From contig JXTC01000426.1 in the NCBI GenBank assembly GCA_002914845.1, positions 113,130-177,129 on the forward strand: DNA of 64,000 bases, in the 5' to 3' direction. Position 1 is the stretch's first letter, and every line of letters starts with the position of its first letter. The position numbers and the translations under genes are program-made. This document shows, piece after piece, positions 28,119-39,789 of the stretch. The notes beneath the pieces are model-generated. The model was not told the DNA's origin. It did not search any database and was given only the letters and a program-made list of their open reading frames with translations. This DNA comes from Trema orientale (taxonomy: Eukaryota; Streptophyta; Magnoliopsida; Rosales; Cannabaceae).

Positions 28119-28425
28119 ATGGATATAACTCAACTAATCTCTCCCATACGGAAAGAACATATACGAGACTGTGAACCGGGAAAGGGCTCTTCAGACTCAG
28201 ACTCATACTCAAACTCGATTAGTGCAATTATTTCAAAAGCTTCAAGTTCTAATAGCTGTTGTACCTACTTGTCTCATCCTTATAATTCTTCTTTTTATCA
28301 TCGCTCAAGAAAGGATTCCTCTAATCTATTTCATTCTTTGAATAGATTTCTCTCTGTATCAGCAACTATGGCCGATTCCACTCCTCCTTTTACCATACTT
28401 GTTACTAGAGCTGTTGGTAGGACTG
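28119..28425 (+). pseudogene. First-exon fragment of a chloroplast NAD(P)-binding Rossmann protein (At2g37660-like)
   Basis: A Ser-rich, transit-peptide-like leader is followed by MADSTPPFTILVTRAVGRTG. It closes on a good splice donor (ACTG/GTAATTG at 28425/28426), exactly where the family's first exon ends in its glycine-rich dinucleotide-binding loop. The family loop reads VTGAGGRTG. Here the first Gly is Arg and one inner Gly is Val (VTRAVGRTG), which should hurt cofactor binding. No downstream exons were found in the next 2 kb, which is repeat DNA. I read this as a partial gene copy, possibly carried by a transposon. The leader could still be transcribed. Confidence 0.7.
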
Positions 28426-28789
28426 GTAATTGTTCCCCTTTTTTTTATGATGATGATAAATTGGCTTCATTATGTTGTGTATGGTATTAGTCTTATTATT
28501 TTCTGAGATGGAATTTTTTTTGTTCACAAAACCATAAAAAATAAAAATTGATACTAGAGTTTAGTGAGGACAAAGTGGGTGGGCAGGATTTGCTGCTTCA
28601 GGGCTACAAAAGAGAAAGTGATGATTAATGTTTACAAATATCCCAAATGTTGGACAGCTCTTTGAGACAAAGCGCCTCTCTTGGTTTGCCATTCCTATTT
28701 TTCTCGTTTGAAAATTAATGACATAAATTTATGCCAAGATTATCTGTGATTACTCCCAGTTCTGTGAAAATTTCTAAATAGGAAGCCAT
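28426..28789. other. Sequence downstream of the pseudogene exon
   Basis: Probably remains of the parent gene's intron 1. No further exon recognised. Confidence 0.35.
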
Positions 28790-29960
28790 TAGAAAATGAG
28801 TACTTAGTAACTTACGGTAACCACATATATAGGTTACTGATTAACAGTAACCGATATAGTTATCGATTTCTATACTAGCAAGATTAGTTATTAATTTCCA
28901 AACTATTGACCACTGAAAATACTTAATAACCAATCTTAATCTAGTTAATTACAAGTTTCCAAACGGATGGCTAATTAGAAGACTAGTGCTTGGTGTTTCT
29001 AGATTAGTAACTGATAGTACTATTTATCAATTATCAATCTAGTTACCAATTACCAATTTGGTTATTGGTTACTAGTAACTAGTAGCCAATCTTGTAATTA
29101 GTAACCAATTCTTGTAATTGATAACTCGTAATCAAATTAGTAAAATATAACCAATAACCAAATTGGTTGAAAGTAAATCAGAAACTATTAACTCTAATGA
29201 ATTAGTAATGAAAAAAAAAAATGCCAGTAACTAGAGAATAGTTACTATTAACCATAAGAAATTATGGTTACCAGTTATTTAGTTACTACTTACTGATTAC
29301 TTGATTATTGCTTACCAGTTACCAACAATCAATTCGGTTACTAGTAACTAGTAACCAGTAACCAATTTAATTACTAGTTACTAATTACAAAAATAGTTAT
29401 TATTTACAAATTATAAAGTTAGTTATTGGTTACTAATCACTAGTTACTAGTCACCAATAAGGACTGATTAATATCCAATGATTACTCTAGCAATTGGTTG
29501 TAATTTTGTTATATGGCAATTGGTAACCATTCTTGTAATCGGTAACTAGTAACTAATAATAACTAATAACTAGTTACTAATAATTGATACCACCACTCTG
29601 AAAGCTAGTAACTAGTAACAAATAATTAATATCCAAAGTGGTAAATTGGTTACTAGATTGGTTACTTAATAGTAACTAAAGTAACTATTAACCAGTCTTT
29701 TAAGTAGCAACTAATAGCCAAATTAGTAACTAGTGTCTAGGTATCGATATCAGCCAACCCTGTAATCGGCAACTGGTAACTCATACCACCACTCTGAAAA
29801 CTAGTGACCAATAACCATTATCCAAATTAGTTATTGGTTATTTAATGATAACTAAAGTAACTATTAACTAGTCTTGTAACTAACAACCATTAATTAAATT
29901 AATAATCAATATCCAAGTATCGGTAACTAGTAACCAGTAATCAATAAACAACTTAAAACT
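28790..29960. repeat. 1.2-kb field of degenerate GTTACT/AGTAAC words
   Basis: Dozens of variants of GGTTACTAGTAACC, TTAGTTACTAATAAC and CCAATAACCA in both orientations. There is no fixed period, and longer segments recur (for example TGGTAACTCATACCACCACTCTG-like sequence near 29590 and 29785). The reverse-complement symmetry means any strand can fold into many hairpins. It is not coding. Confidence 0.85.
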
Positions 29961-30235
29961 TTGGGAAAAAAAACAAAAAGGAATAAAAATGAAAAAAGAA
30001 CAAAAAAATTGAAATGCTGAGTCTCGAACCCGTGTAATTAAAGAAAAGTTGCACAAACTACTAAGACAACACATTGTCACATTTTTTAACGTGTATATAT
30101 ATCCATTAGCATTACTTGAAAAGTTGGTTTTATTACCATTTTGCCACCGCATGTTTTAATCCGTATATATGTAATTATTTGGTTTCAATACCATATACAA
30201 AATAATTATTTTAGGCTCACCATAAATCTGCAATA
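29961..30235. other. AT-rich spacer before MULE-A
   Basis: A GAGTCTCGAACCCGTG stretch near 30017 recalls a tRNA T-arm, but no box A partner was found at the right distance. No gene. Confidence 0.35.
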
Positions 30236-30244
30236 TTTATTTTA
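30236..30244. repeat. Left 9-bp target duplication of MULE-A
   Basis: TTTATTTTA here, repeated exactly at 35845-35853. It is AT-rich, so chance identity is not negligible. Confidence 0.65.
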
Positions 30245-30489
30245 GGAAAATTTGGTAATATGCCCCTTCTTCATAGTTGATTTTGTGAAATATATCCCAT
30301 TTAAAATTTGTTAGCTAGAATAACCTGTTTTAAATAAAGTGAGTGTAGAATAACATATAGGTCCTTAGTTAATTTTATTTTTCAAAAAAAAAAAAAGAGA
30401 AGGCTCGGGTCTGAAATGAATTGGCTGTAGTTAAATGTTTTTTTTTAAAAAAAAGAAACGAAAAAAAAGAAAAAAAAATAGAATAACGG

Positions 30490-30690
30490 GTTTAATTTTT
30501 TTTTTCCTCTCTTCTTCTCGAACGCAGGCATTGATCTCCCTCTTCCTCTCAATTCATCTCAGTCAGACTCTACCTCTACCCACAACAACTACACTCAAAG
30601 CCCACCTCCACCACGCCAAATTCCATCCAATCACAACCCGGAACCCGTCGGCTCCAAAATGCCCCCTTCTTTCTTTGTTAATATGAGTTT
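30490..30690. other. Non-repeat segment in the left arm of MULE-A, possible captured DNA
   Basis: A C/T-rich, higher-GC block (CTCTACCCACAACAACTACA and neighbours) is not matched in the opposite arm. It reads like the 5' leader or transit-peptide region of a host gene. MULEs often carry such fragments, but its source is unknown. Confidence 0.35.
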
Positions 30691-31176
30691 GATCTGTAGA
30701 TTAAAAGTTGTTTTCTAGTAAGACTTGATACTATAGCGAAAAATAGAAAGTTTTTGGTCAACTTTTAAGCATGAAAAGCAGTAAACTAGAAAATAGGATG
30801 AAAAACGGTGAGATTCGCCATAAAGAAAAAACCCAGATCGGGATAAACATGGATGTCTAGTTTCTAGACAGGGATGTCTAGTTTCTAGACAGTGTAGTAC
30901 ACTTGACATGATTGTCGAGTCTTGTCTCCACAATTGTTCATCTACACTGTATCAATAATGCTAGACACAACTGTTGATCTATAGGCCAACTATTATCGTC
31001 CAGGTGCTAGACACCACCTCGACTATGCTAGACACATTGTCTATCATTCTCGACAATTTAGTCTAGTGACTAGAGACTCGTGCTGAGATAATTTCCAGAG
31101 TATAAAAAAGTTACTAGACAACACAGTTGTGTAACTCAACATAGTGTCTAGAAAGTTCGACAATTATATCCGTACA

Positions 31177-31400
31177 TTAGACACTGTTGTCTAGCATAGT
31201 GTCTAGCTTTTTAGATAAGCTGTCTATCTGATATACACTATTGTCTAACTTCCCAGACAAGTTATCTATTCGGTAGACATGATTGTCTAACTTCTCAGAT
31301 AGGTTGTCTATTTGATAGACACTATTGTCTAGTTTTCCAAACAAGTTGTCTATCTGGCAGACACTATTATCTAGCATCCCAGATAAGTTGTCTATTTGCG
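31177..31400 (-). repeat. 42-bp tandem array with an open 14-codon repeat on the minus strand
   Basis: Five to six copies of a 42-bp unit (CAGACAAGTTGTCTATCTGA then TAGACACTATTGTCTAGCTT plus two bases). Because 42 is divisible by 3, the minus strand stays open for 66 codons and reads a KLDNSVYQIDNLSG-like unit over and over, with regular Leu/Ile/Val spacing. No promoter or conserved flanking exon is seen, so coding is unlikely but possible. Confidence 0.8.
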
Positions 31401-31404
31401 AGAC

Positions 31405-34130
31405 ACTGAGTATAATAGACTAAAATTTAATATAAACCAAATTAAATACAATATAATTACAAAATTAGTGAGTTTTGTAAACTTAGTCACTACTTTGTTC
31501 ATTACTATTAGAAACTTAGTCACTATATAATGAAAATATGTCACTATTACTATTGGAAATGTAGTCACAACTTTTTTCTTTATAATTACAAACTCAATAA
31601 CTAGGTGTAATGCATAATAAAGATATTATATTAAACTACAAAATTAGTGAGTTTTAAATTATCATCGCTATTATAATGAAAATATGCTACCATTACTATT
31701 GGAAACTTAGTCACAATTTTGTTCTTCCAAATTACATCCTCAATAACTATGTGTAATGAGTAATATGTATACTAAATTACAAAATAAGTGAGTTTTTAAT
31801 TATCATCACTACTATAATGAAAATATGCCACAATTACTATTGGAAACTTAGTCACAACTTCGAGCTTTCCAAACAAGGAGTTTTCTAGCTCTCCAGATAT
31901 ATTGTCTATCTGATAGACACTTTTGTCTAGCTTTCAAGACAAGTTCTTTATCGGGTAAATACTATTGTCTCATTTTCTAAACACATTGTCTAGCTGCTAG
32001 ACAATATTGTTGAGCTTTCCAGACAAGCTGTCTATCGACTAGATACTAACTATAATGGACTAAAATTTGATATAAATCAAATTAAATACAATATAATTAT
32101 AAAATTAGTGAGTTTTGTAAACTTAGTCACTACTTTGTTCATTACTATTAGAAACTTAGTCACTATATAATGAAGATATGTCACTATTACTATTGGAAAC
32201 TTAGTCACAACTTTGTTCTTTATAATTACAAACTCAATAACCAGGTGTAATGTATAATAAAGATATAATGTTAAATTACAAAATTAGTGAGTTTTGAATT
32301 ATCATCGCTTCTAAAATAAACATATGTCACCATTACTATTGAAAACTTAGTCACAACTTTATTCTTCTAAATTACAAACTCAATAACTATGTGTAATGAG
32401 TAATAAGTATAATAAATTATAAAATTAGTGACTTTTTAATTATCATCACTACTATAATGAAAATATGTCACAATTACTATTAGAAACTTAGTCACAACTT
32501 CGAACTTTCTAAACAAGGAGTCTAGTTATTAGACAAGTGTTGTCTAGCTTTCCAGATATATTGTCTATCTGATAGACATTTTTTTCTAGCTTTCAAGACA
32601 AGTTGTCTATCGGGTAAATACTATTGTCTCATTTTTCAGACACATTGTCTAACTGCTAGATAATATTATCGAGCTTTCCAGACAAGCTGTCTATCAACTA
32701 GATACTAATTATAACGGACTAAAATTTGATATAAACCAATTTAAATACAATATAATTACAAATTTAGTGAGTTTTAGAAACTTAGTCACTACTTTGTTCA
32801 TTACTATTAGAAACTTAGTCACTATATAATGAAAATATGTCACTATTATTATTGGAAACTTAGTCACAACTTTATTCTTTATAATTACAAACTCAATAAC
32901 TAGTTATAATACATAATAAAGATATTATGCTATTTATAAAATTAGTGAGTTTTGAATTATCATCGCTACTATAATGAAAATATATCACCATTACTATTAG
33001 AAACTTAGTCACAACTTTGTTCTTCCAAATTACAGACTCAATAACTATGTGTAATGAGTAATAAGTATACTAAATTATAAAATTAGTGAGTTTTTAATTA
33101 TTATCACTACTATAATGAAAATATGCCACAATTATTATTGGAAATTTAGTCACAACTTCAAACTTTCCAAATAAGGAGTCTAGTTATTAGACAAATGTTG
33201 TCTAGCTCTCCAGACATATTGTCTATCTGATTATCTATCGGGTAAATACTATTGTCTCGTTTTCCAAACACATTGTCTAGCTGCTAGACAATATTGTCGA
33301 GCTTTTTAGATAAGCTGTCTATCAACTAGATACTAACTATAATGAAATAAAATTTGATATAAACTAAATTAAATACAATATAATTATAAAATTAGTAAAT
33401 TTTGTAAACGTACTCTCTACTTTATTCATTACTATTAGAAACTCAGTCACTATATAATAAAATGATGTTACCATTACTATTGAAAACTTAGTTGCAACTT
33501 TGTTCTTTATAATTACAAACTCAATAACTAGGTGTAATGTATAATAAGTATATTATATTAAATTATAAAATTAGTGAGTTTTGAATTGTTATCATTACTA
33601 TAATGAAAATATGTCACTGTTACTATTGGAAACTGAGTCATAACTTTGTTCTTCCAAATTACAAACTCAATAACTACATTTAATGAGTAATAAATATATT
33701 AAATTATAAAATTAGTGAGTTTTAAATTATTATCGGGACTATAATAAGAATATTTCACCATTACGATTGAAAGCGTTTTTTTTTTTTTGTTGGGGATTAC
33801 GATTGGAAACTTAGTCACAACTTTGTTCTTTCCAAATAGGAGTCTAGCTATATTAGAAACGAGTTGTCTGGCCCTCCATACACGTCTAGCTTTCCAGACA
33901 AAAGTGTCAATCTGATAGATAATTTTGTCTAGCTTTCCAGATAGACTGTCTATCAGGTAAACACTATTGTCTAGCTTTCTAGACATGTTGTCTATCTGCA
34001 AGACACTATTGTCGAGCTTTTTAGATAAGCTGTCTATCTGCTAGACAATATTGTCGACCTTTTTAGGCAAGCTGTCTATCGACTAGATACTAACTATAAT
34101 GAAATAAAATTTGACATAAACTAAATTAAA
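31405..34130. repeat. Higher-order tandem array, four ~640-bp units plus a partial fifth
   Basis: The marker ACTAACTATAATGGACTAAA with flanking AAATTTGATATAAA recurs near 31405, 32045, 32700, 33335 and 34088. Each unit contains about three internal ~150-180-bp subrepeats (AAAATTAGTGAGTTTT ... TTACTATTGGAAACTTAGTC) and a cluster of TCTAGACA/GTCTATC words. The units differ by scattered substitutions and small indels, so the array is not newly made. Confidence 0.88.
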
Positions 34131-34162
34131 CACAATTTCAAATAAACAATAGTAAGCCATAA

Positions 34163-34405
34163 TCATAAAGATAAAAAAGACAATGATAATACTTTAAACA
34201 CACTAGGACCATTTGTTGGATACATCATGGAGTATTTACATGAAGTTTTGTTGTGTCCATAAATTCCACAATTTGAACGCTTTCTTATCTTTTTTGGTGG
34301 AGCCTCAATAACCACAATATGTCTCTTTTCATTCCAATTCCAAGAAGAACTTTCGTTCTTTCTCCAAATGTCATCATATAATATGATTGTGAGTATTGAT
34401 AACAT
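34163..34405 (-). pseudogene. MuDR-type transposase stub in MULE-A
   Basis: An 80-residue minus-strand frame joins a short N-terminal segment (SWNWNEKRHIVV) directly to a zinc knuckle, C-x2-Y-x3-GHNKTSC within RSNCGIYGHNKTSC. GHNK(R)xxC is the hallmark C-terminal knuckle of MuDR/MURA transposases. The N-terminal segment and its 3' flank match MULE-B 40670-40790, where the normal N-terminal domain follows. The catalytic DDE core is missing, so this is an internal-deletion derivative. The first knuckle cysteine pair is altered (SNCGIY rather than C-x2-C). Confidence 0.7.
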
Positions 34406-34489
34406 ACCTGAACAAAAAATAAATTACAAATTAAAAGAAGAAATATATATTACTAAATATAAAATAATAAATTTAGTTAAGTTTGATAT

Positions 34490-34640
34490 GTGCTAGTGGC
34501 TAGAAATGTATTTCTTATGGCTAGACATGTGTCTTTAATTGCTAGACATGTATTTCTAGTAGCTAGACATGTGTTCCTAATAGTTAGACATGTGTTTCTA
34601 ATGGTTAGACATGTGTCTTTTAGTTGCTAGAAAATAGTGT
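34490..34640. repeat. ~27-bp tandem array (GGCTAGACATGTGTTTCTAA)
   Basis: About five to six copies of a TAGCTAGACATGTGTTTCTAAT-like unit. It belongs to MULE-A and is built on the CTAGACA word. Confidence 0.8.
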
Positions 34641-34839
34641 CTAGTGTTTAGACATAATTTTTTTATACATAAAATCGGCTTGACATTAGTGTCTGCTCAC
34701 TCGACAGAAGTGTTGATTATACAGACAGCGTGTCTAGCATAGTCGAGAGAGTGTCTAGCACCTAGACAACAATTACTGATTTCTGGCTCGACAATTATGT
34801 CTAACATTGTCTGTGTAGTGTCGATAGTATGGATGTTTA

Positions 34840-35330
34840 ATTGTTTAGATAAAACTCGACAATACTGTCAAGTGGAGTCCATATAGTACAATTTTTCAAT
34901 TTTAGACAATCTGTCTATAAATTAGGCAGGCCTGTCTATCCAAATCTGGATTTTTTCTTCGTAGCTTTTCAAACAAGTCTCGACAATACTATTGAGTGGA
35001 GTCGATATTGTACAATTTCTCACCTTCTAGATAGGCTGTCGATAAATTAGACAGATCTGTTTATCCAGATATAGATTTCTTCTATGCAGTTTTTCAGACT
35101 AGACTTGATAATACTGTCTAGTGAAATCGATATTATACAATTTATTACCTTCTAGATAGTCTGTCTAGCAATTAGATAGGTCTGTCTATCCAAATCTGGG
35201 TTTCTTCTATGCAGTTTTTCAAACAAGACTCGACAATACGGTCGAATAGAATCAATACTGTACAATTTCTCACCTTCTAGACAGGCTCTCTAGAAATTAG
35301 ATAGTCTTGTCTATCTAAATCTGGGTTTTG
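34840..35330. repeat. ~124-bp tandem array, four units
   Basis: Units start near ACTCGACAATACTGTC (34853, 34978, 35103 and 35227). They run through GTACAATTTCTCACCTTCTA, TGTCTATCCAAATCTGG and a TTTTTCAAACAAG-like end. They lie next to the right TIR arm and resemble the innermost part of the left arm. Confidence 0.82.
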
Positions 35331-35844
35331 TCTTCGTTGCAGAACTTGTTATTTTACAACCCAGTTTCTAGTTTTCATGTTTTCGGGCTCAAAAATTGAC
35401 CAAATACTTTCTCTTTTTCATTATAGTTTCAAGTCATACTATAAAATAACTTCTAATTCACAAATCAAACTCACGTTCACAAAGAAAGATTAATGGCAAA
35501 GAAACATCTTCTCCTTACTTCAACCTTCGAAATGAAGGACCACGTTTTTCTCCGTTAAGCTGCAGAAATCAGGACTCCAAGTTTTCGACTGAAATTTGTT
35601 TTCTAGTGACTCTAAGTATTTGGCGGCAATGATGTGATAATGGTGAGGGAGGAGATACGAGAAGAAAAATAGAAATGGGAAAAAAAAAATCTGAAAATGG
35701 GTTAGTCATAATAATAAACTCCAAAGGGCATATTGGTCTTTACAACTAAATTTTTACTTAAAAGGTATATACACCCAAAAACTATGAAGAGGGGTGTATT
35801 TCTATAAAATCACTATATGAAAAGGGTATTCTTCAAAGGACCCC

Positions 35845-35853
35845 TTTATTTTA
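35845..35853. repeat. Right 9-bp target duplication of MULE-A
   Basis: TTTATTTTA, identical to 30236-30244. Confidence 0.65.
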
Positions 35854-36209
35854 TTTAGACGTAAAAGTCTAGAAAACCCTCTAAAAAAAAGAGGGGGAAA
35901 AAAACGCTTTGAAGTGGACATGATTTTTTGTTGACTTGACATGTGTGCCCACTCTCTTACACACTAGTGTATAGGAGTTCTTTTGGGCCAAAATGGCTTT
36001 TTTTATGGGAATGGACATGAATAGTAGTAATTTGAACTAAAAGTGTAAAATAAGTTTTTGAAAAATGATTTTTCTAATAGTGTTATTATGTTATGTGATA
36101 GCGGTTACATAATTTATGATCATTGATTAGTAATAAAAAAGTCATAATTTTATAGTCACAGATTGTGTAAGTTCCGGTCGTCACAATAATGTGACACGAG
36201 AGATGTCAA
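35854..36209. other. Spacer between MULE-A and MULE-B
   Basis: About 355 bp of AT-rich DNA with no recognised feature. Confidence 0.4.
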
Positions 36210-36218
36210 TTAATTAAT
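36210..36218. repeat. Left 9-bp target duplication of MULE-B
   Basis: TTAATTAAT, matching TTAATTAAC at 41688-41696 in eight of nine positions. Confidence 0.6.
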
Positions 36219-36852
36219 GAGAAATTTGCTAAAATAGACCCTCTCCATAGTGAATTTTAGGAACTAGACCCCTTTTAAAAGTTTTGGTACGAATACACTC
36301 TTTTAAAAAATAACAATATCGAATGACTTATATGCCCCTCATTTCAAATAAATAAAAAAACTAAATTCAAAAAGAAAAAAATTAATTAGCTCTTTTTTTT
36401 TCCATCCTCTTCATCTTCTTCTTCACGTTTTTTCTTTTTATTTTTCTCATCTTGGCCAAAAATACGAAAATACTCAAACTCACGAATTTCTTCACATATT
36501 AATCTTGAAGAACATGGTCATCCTCCTCATTATACTTTCCTCTTTAAGTTTACTCCCATTGCTATGTTTAAGTTTCAAATCAATATTTAATCTTTGCTAA
36601 TACTCTTGTTTGATTGTTAAATTAAAAGGTATTTTTCTAGTATAATTTAAAACTATTGTGAAAAATAAGATCTTTGTGGATATTTTTTAAGTTTTAAAAG
36701 CTCTGAACTATAGTCGAAATCGCAAAAAATGCAGATTCGAGTCGAAAATGATGCCCAGATTTTGCTGGATAAGGGTATCGAGCTGCTAGACACCCTGTCG
36801 AGTACTCGACAAGTCCTACATTTTCGACTATGCTTGACACCCCTGTCGAGCC

Positions 36853-38392
36853 TGCTGGTAATTTCGAAAATAAATTTCCGAAAAAATAATTTTACCAAAA
36901 ATAATTTTTACAGTTTCATAAACAAATCAAGAACGCAGCGGAATAGATATTTTAAAATTTTTCTTAAAACTTTACAAAACAAAATATAGAACCATTGATC
37001 TAACATAAATCAATTCATGGATCTTTATTTAGATAAAACCTATAAGCGTTTCACAACCATACAGCCTTCCCGTCTATTCTCTAGACAACCCGTAGAATGT
37101 TCCGGTGTATGGGTACCTTCTTGATTCCCAACGAAAGATGAGCAGACGATCTGGAAGACGCTCTTCCTTCTACTTTGACTACACGTCTACGACCATGGGT
37201 ATCTCTCCCTCGGTGGCCATGAACGAACACGGGATTTCTTCCGCAGCAACTCGGTTCTCTCTCACTCTCTCTTTTTCTCTCTGTCACACGAAATACACAG
37301 CACTATGCATGTAGTAGGCGTGTGGGAATTGTGCATAGACTTAGAGAGATGTAAACCCTAATGGGCTTATTAGGCTCAACTGACCATTTAATTAATTATT
37401 GGGCTATGCGTGAGCTAGACAGAGGACCTTATGGATCCAAACAGTCTAAGCTCTAATGGGCCAACTACCCATAATCATAATTAACTCTTAATTATGATTG
37501 GGCCTTGTCTATTAATATTGGGGCACTCCACTATAGGCCTAATATTGCACTCTTAGACTAAATGTCATATATTTTCTGTGAAGCTAATTAACAGTTTAAT
37601 TAACTTGATCCATTTAGCATATACTATACCTGCAAATATACCCCCGATGCAATGCCGTACTAGTGAGGTGAAATTACCCCAATACCTGGCGCTTGATTTT
37701 TTATTATCCAAGTCCTTGAAAAAACTCAAAGTGACATTATATGCATGGTGTCCAAATCATGAAGGGTGTTCTCATCAATTCACAAATATTATCTTCCAAG
37801 ATACCGGAGTTTGAACCATATAATTGGAATTAGTCCTTTAGTAAGTCAAAAAGATAAAACTCATAAAAGCAAGTCCGACAATCACTAGGATTAAGGTAAT
37901 CTTGCAACAGTGCTAGATTAGTGAAAGATAGAATATTGAGTTACATCACTTAACCTCAAATTCAATTTTCATTTGGTCCAGTTCAATGTACTTATAACTT
38001 TCTTATAACGCACTAATGTTTCTATCCGAAGTCAGATACTTCGATGATTGAAGACTTCATCAATCCCGTTGAAATAGACAATACTACATTCTATGTCAAA
38101 ATAAAGTATTCCATCTTTATTTACAGAATGTGAACTTTTAATTTAGACATAATAAAATAAAGAATTTAGTTTCCCATATGTGAACACTTCACATGAACAA
38201 TTCTTTATTACTCATTATTAGTCATGGAAACTTTTAGATATTTTCATAATAGAAAAATATAAATATTACATATATATTATAATTGGGACATAATATGGAA
38301 TTTATTAACAACAAATAGATAATATTTAAATCTAATAAATATTGTTTAAAATGCTAAACAAAGAAACTGCCTTCTAGAACATATTTCCAATA
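36853..38392 (-). mobile_element. Solo LTR (copia-like) inserted in MULE-B
   Basis: It is flanked by a perfect 5-bp duplication, GAGCC, at 36848-36852 and 38393-38397. On the minus strand it starts TATTGGAAATATGTTCTAGA and ends TTACCAGCA. It contains a TCCGCTGCG motif and a GAGAGAGA-rich, transcript-start-like patch, both shared with the LTR at 48343-49936/55416-55570. No internal gag/pol region is present, so it is a solo LTR left by recombination. It must be younger than the MULE-B insertion. Confidence 0.82.
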
Positions 38393-38919
38393 GAGCCATG
38401 TCTCAACTTTTATCAACCTAAGCGATCGACACCTTCTCGACCATGCTAGACACATGTGTTGAGCAATATCTCATCCATTATCGATATAGGCACTCGACAC
38501 TATCGTGGCCATGCTTGATACCTTGTCTAGAAGGCTCAACAGTAGAATCGAGTGACTAGACACTATTATCTAGCCATTTTTCAGAATATAAGATAGTTAT
38601 TTGACACCACATCTAGAGCACTTTACAGTATTTTCTAGCTATTATACGTATGCCAAACTATAAACAAATGTCTAGCTATTATTATAGTGAAAATAAGCTC
38701 ATCTATAATAGAGATTGAGATCCGTAAGAAATTATTTTCTAATGTTGCTATTTTGTTAGATGAACACTAACGAGCCCTTTTTGTTAGCAGCCTAGAAAAT
38801 TTGATTTTGTTGTTCATATTGGTCAAGTATTAAAGTTTATTGATTTTTATTAGTTTTGAAGACATTTTGTTCAAATATTATAATAGACATGGTAGTCAAA
38901 TGTCCAAAATAGAATGTTT

Positions 38920-39545
38920 AATATCCAAGACAGGTTATCTAGCCGCTTGATAACATTATTGAGTAATAAATAATGATCTACAAACTGGCTAGACATGATA
39001 TTTAGTTGCTCGACATAGTTGTCTAACGTTCCAGACAATGTGTCTAGCCGCTAGACATATTTGTCGAGCGAGTAAATAATGATCTAGATATAGTTGTCTA
39101 GCATTCTAGATAATGTGTCTAGCCGCTAGACATGCTTGTCAAGTGAGTAAATAATGATTTACACAATAGTTAGACATCTTGTCTAGTTGCTCGACATAGT
39201 TATCTAGCATTCCAGACAATGTGTCTAGTCACTAGACATGTTTGTTGAGTGGGTAAATAATGATATACAAAATTGCTAGACATAATGTCTAGTTTGTCGA
39301 CGTAGTTGTCTAGCGTTCCAGACAATGTGTCTACCCGCTAGACATGTTTGTCGAGTAAGTAAATAATGATCTAGAAAATGACTAGACATGGTGTCTAGTT
39401 GCTCGACATGGTTGTCTTGCATTCCAGACATTGTGTTCAGCTGCTAGACATATTCGTCGAGTGAGTAAATAATATTTTACAAAATAACTAGATATGGTGT
39501 CTGGTTACTCAATATAGTTGCCTAGCGTTCCAAATATAACCACTA
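38920..39545. repeat. ~105-bp tandem array in MULE-B, five to six units
   Basis: The anchor word GTAAATAATGAT recurs near 38963, 39073, 39149, 39249, 39357 and 39466. Between anchors lie CTCGACATAGTTGTCTAGC, TTCCAGACAATGTGTCTAG and CCGCTAGACATGTTTGTCG. One unit is shorter (~76 bp), lacking an inner part. Confidence 0.85.
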
Positions 39546-39789
39546 GCTTAATGAGATTTGAACTACTTACATATTAAAATGTGCCATCCATTTTGAAAAA
39601 TATGTCATCTATATTACTAGAAACATAGTCACTTTATTATTCGTATTACTAGAAACTTAGTCATTTTGTTAGTCACTATCTTAACTTTTTAAAATATTGA
39701 AAATATGCAATCCATATTAAAATATTGAAAATATGTCATTCATATTACTAGAAATATAGTCACTTCATTATTCGTATTATTAGAAACTT

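Larger units (their letters stand above)
30245..35844 (-). mobile_element. MULE-A: Mutator-like transposon with long TIRs and TAGACA arrays
   Basis: The outer ends match inversely: the left end, GGAAAATTTGGTAATATGCC, pairs with the reverse complement of the right end, GGGGTCCTTTGAAGAATACC, and both continue into TTCATAGT-GATTTT-like sequence. Further in, the arms remain inverted copies (about 30690-30870 against about 35480-35290, sharing TTTTTGGTCAA(C/T)TTTT and AAAACCCAGAT). A 9-bp duplication flanks it. Long TIRs with a 9-bp duplication, plus a MuDR-type transposase remnant at 34163-34405, assign it to the Mutator superfamily. The 5.6-kb interior is dominated by tandem arrays. With the transposase reduced to a stub, it is non-autonomous. 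Confidence 0.85.

Noticed and set aside
30001-30060. Possible tRNA (GAGTCTCGAACCCGTG resembles a T-arm)
   Set aside because: No acceptor stem, anticodon arm or box A partner could be found at the expected spacing.
37081-37314. Arg/Ser-rich open frames on both strands
   Set aside because: They lie inside the solo LTR and arise from its GA/CT-rich leader patch.
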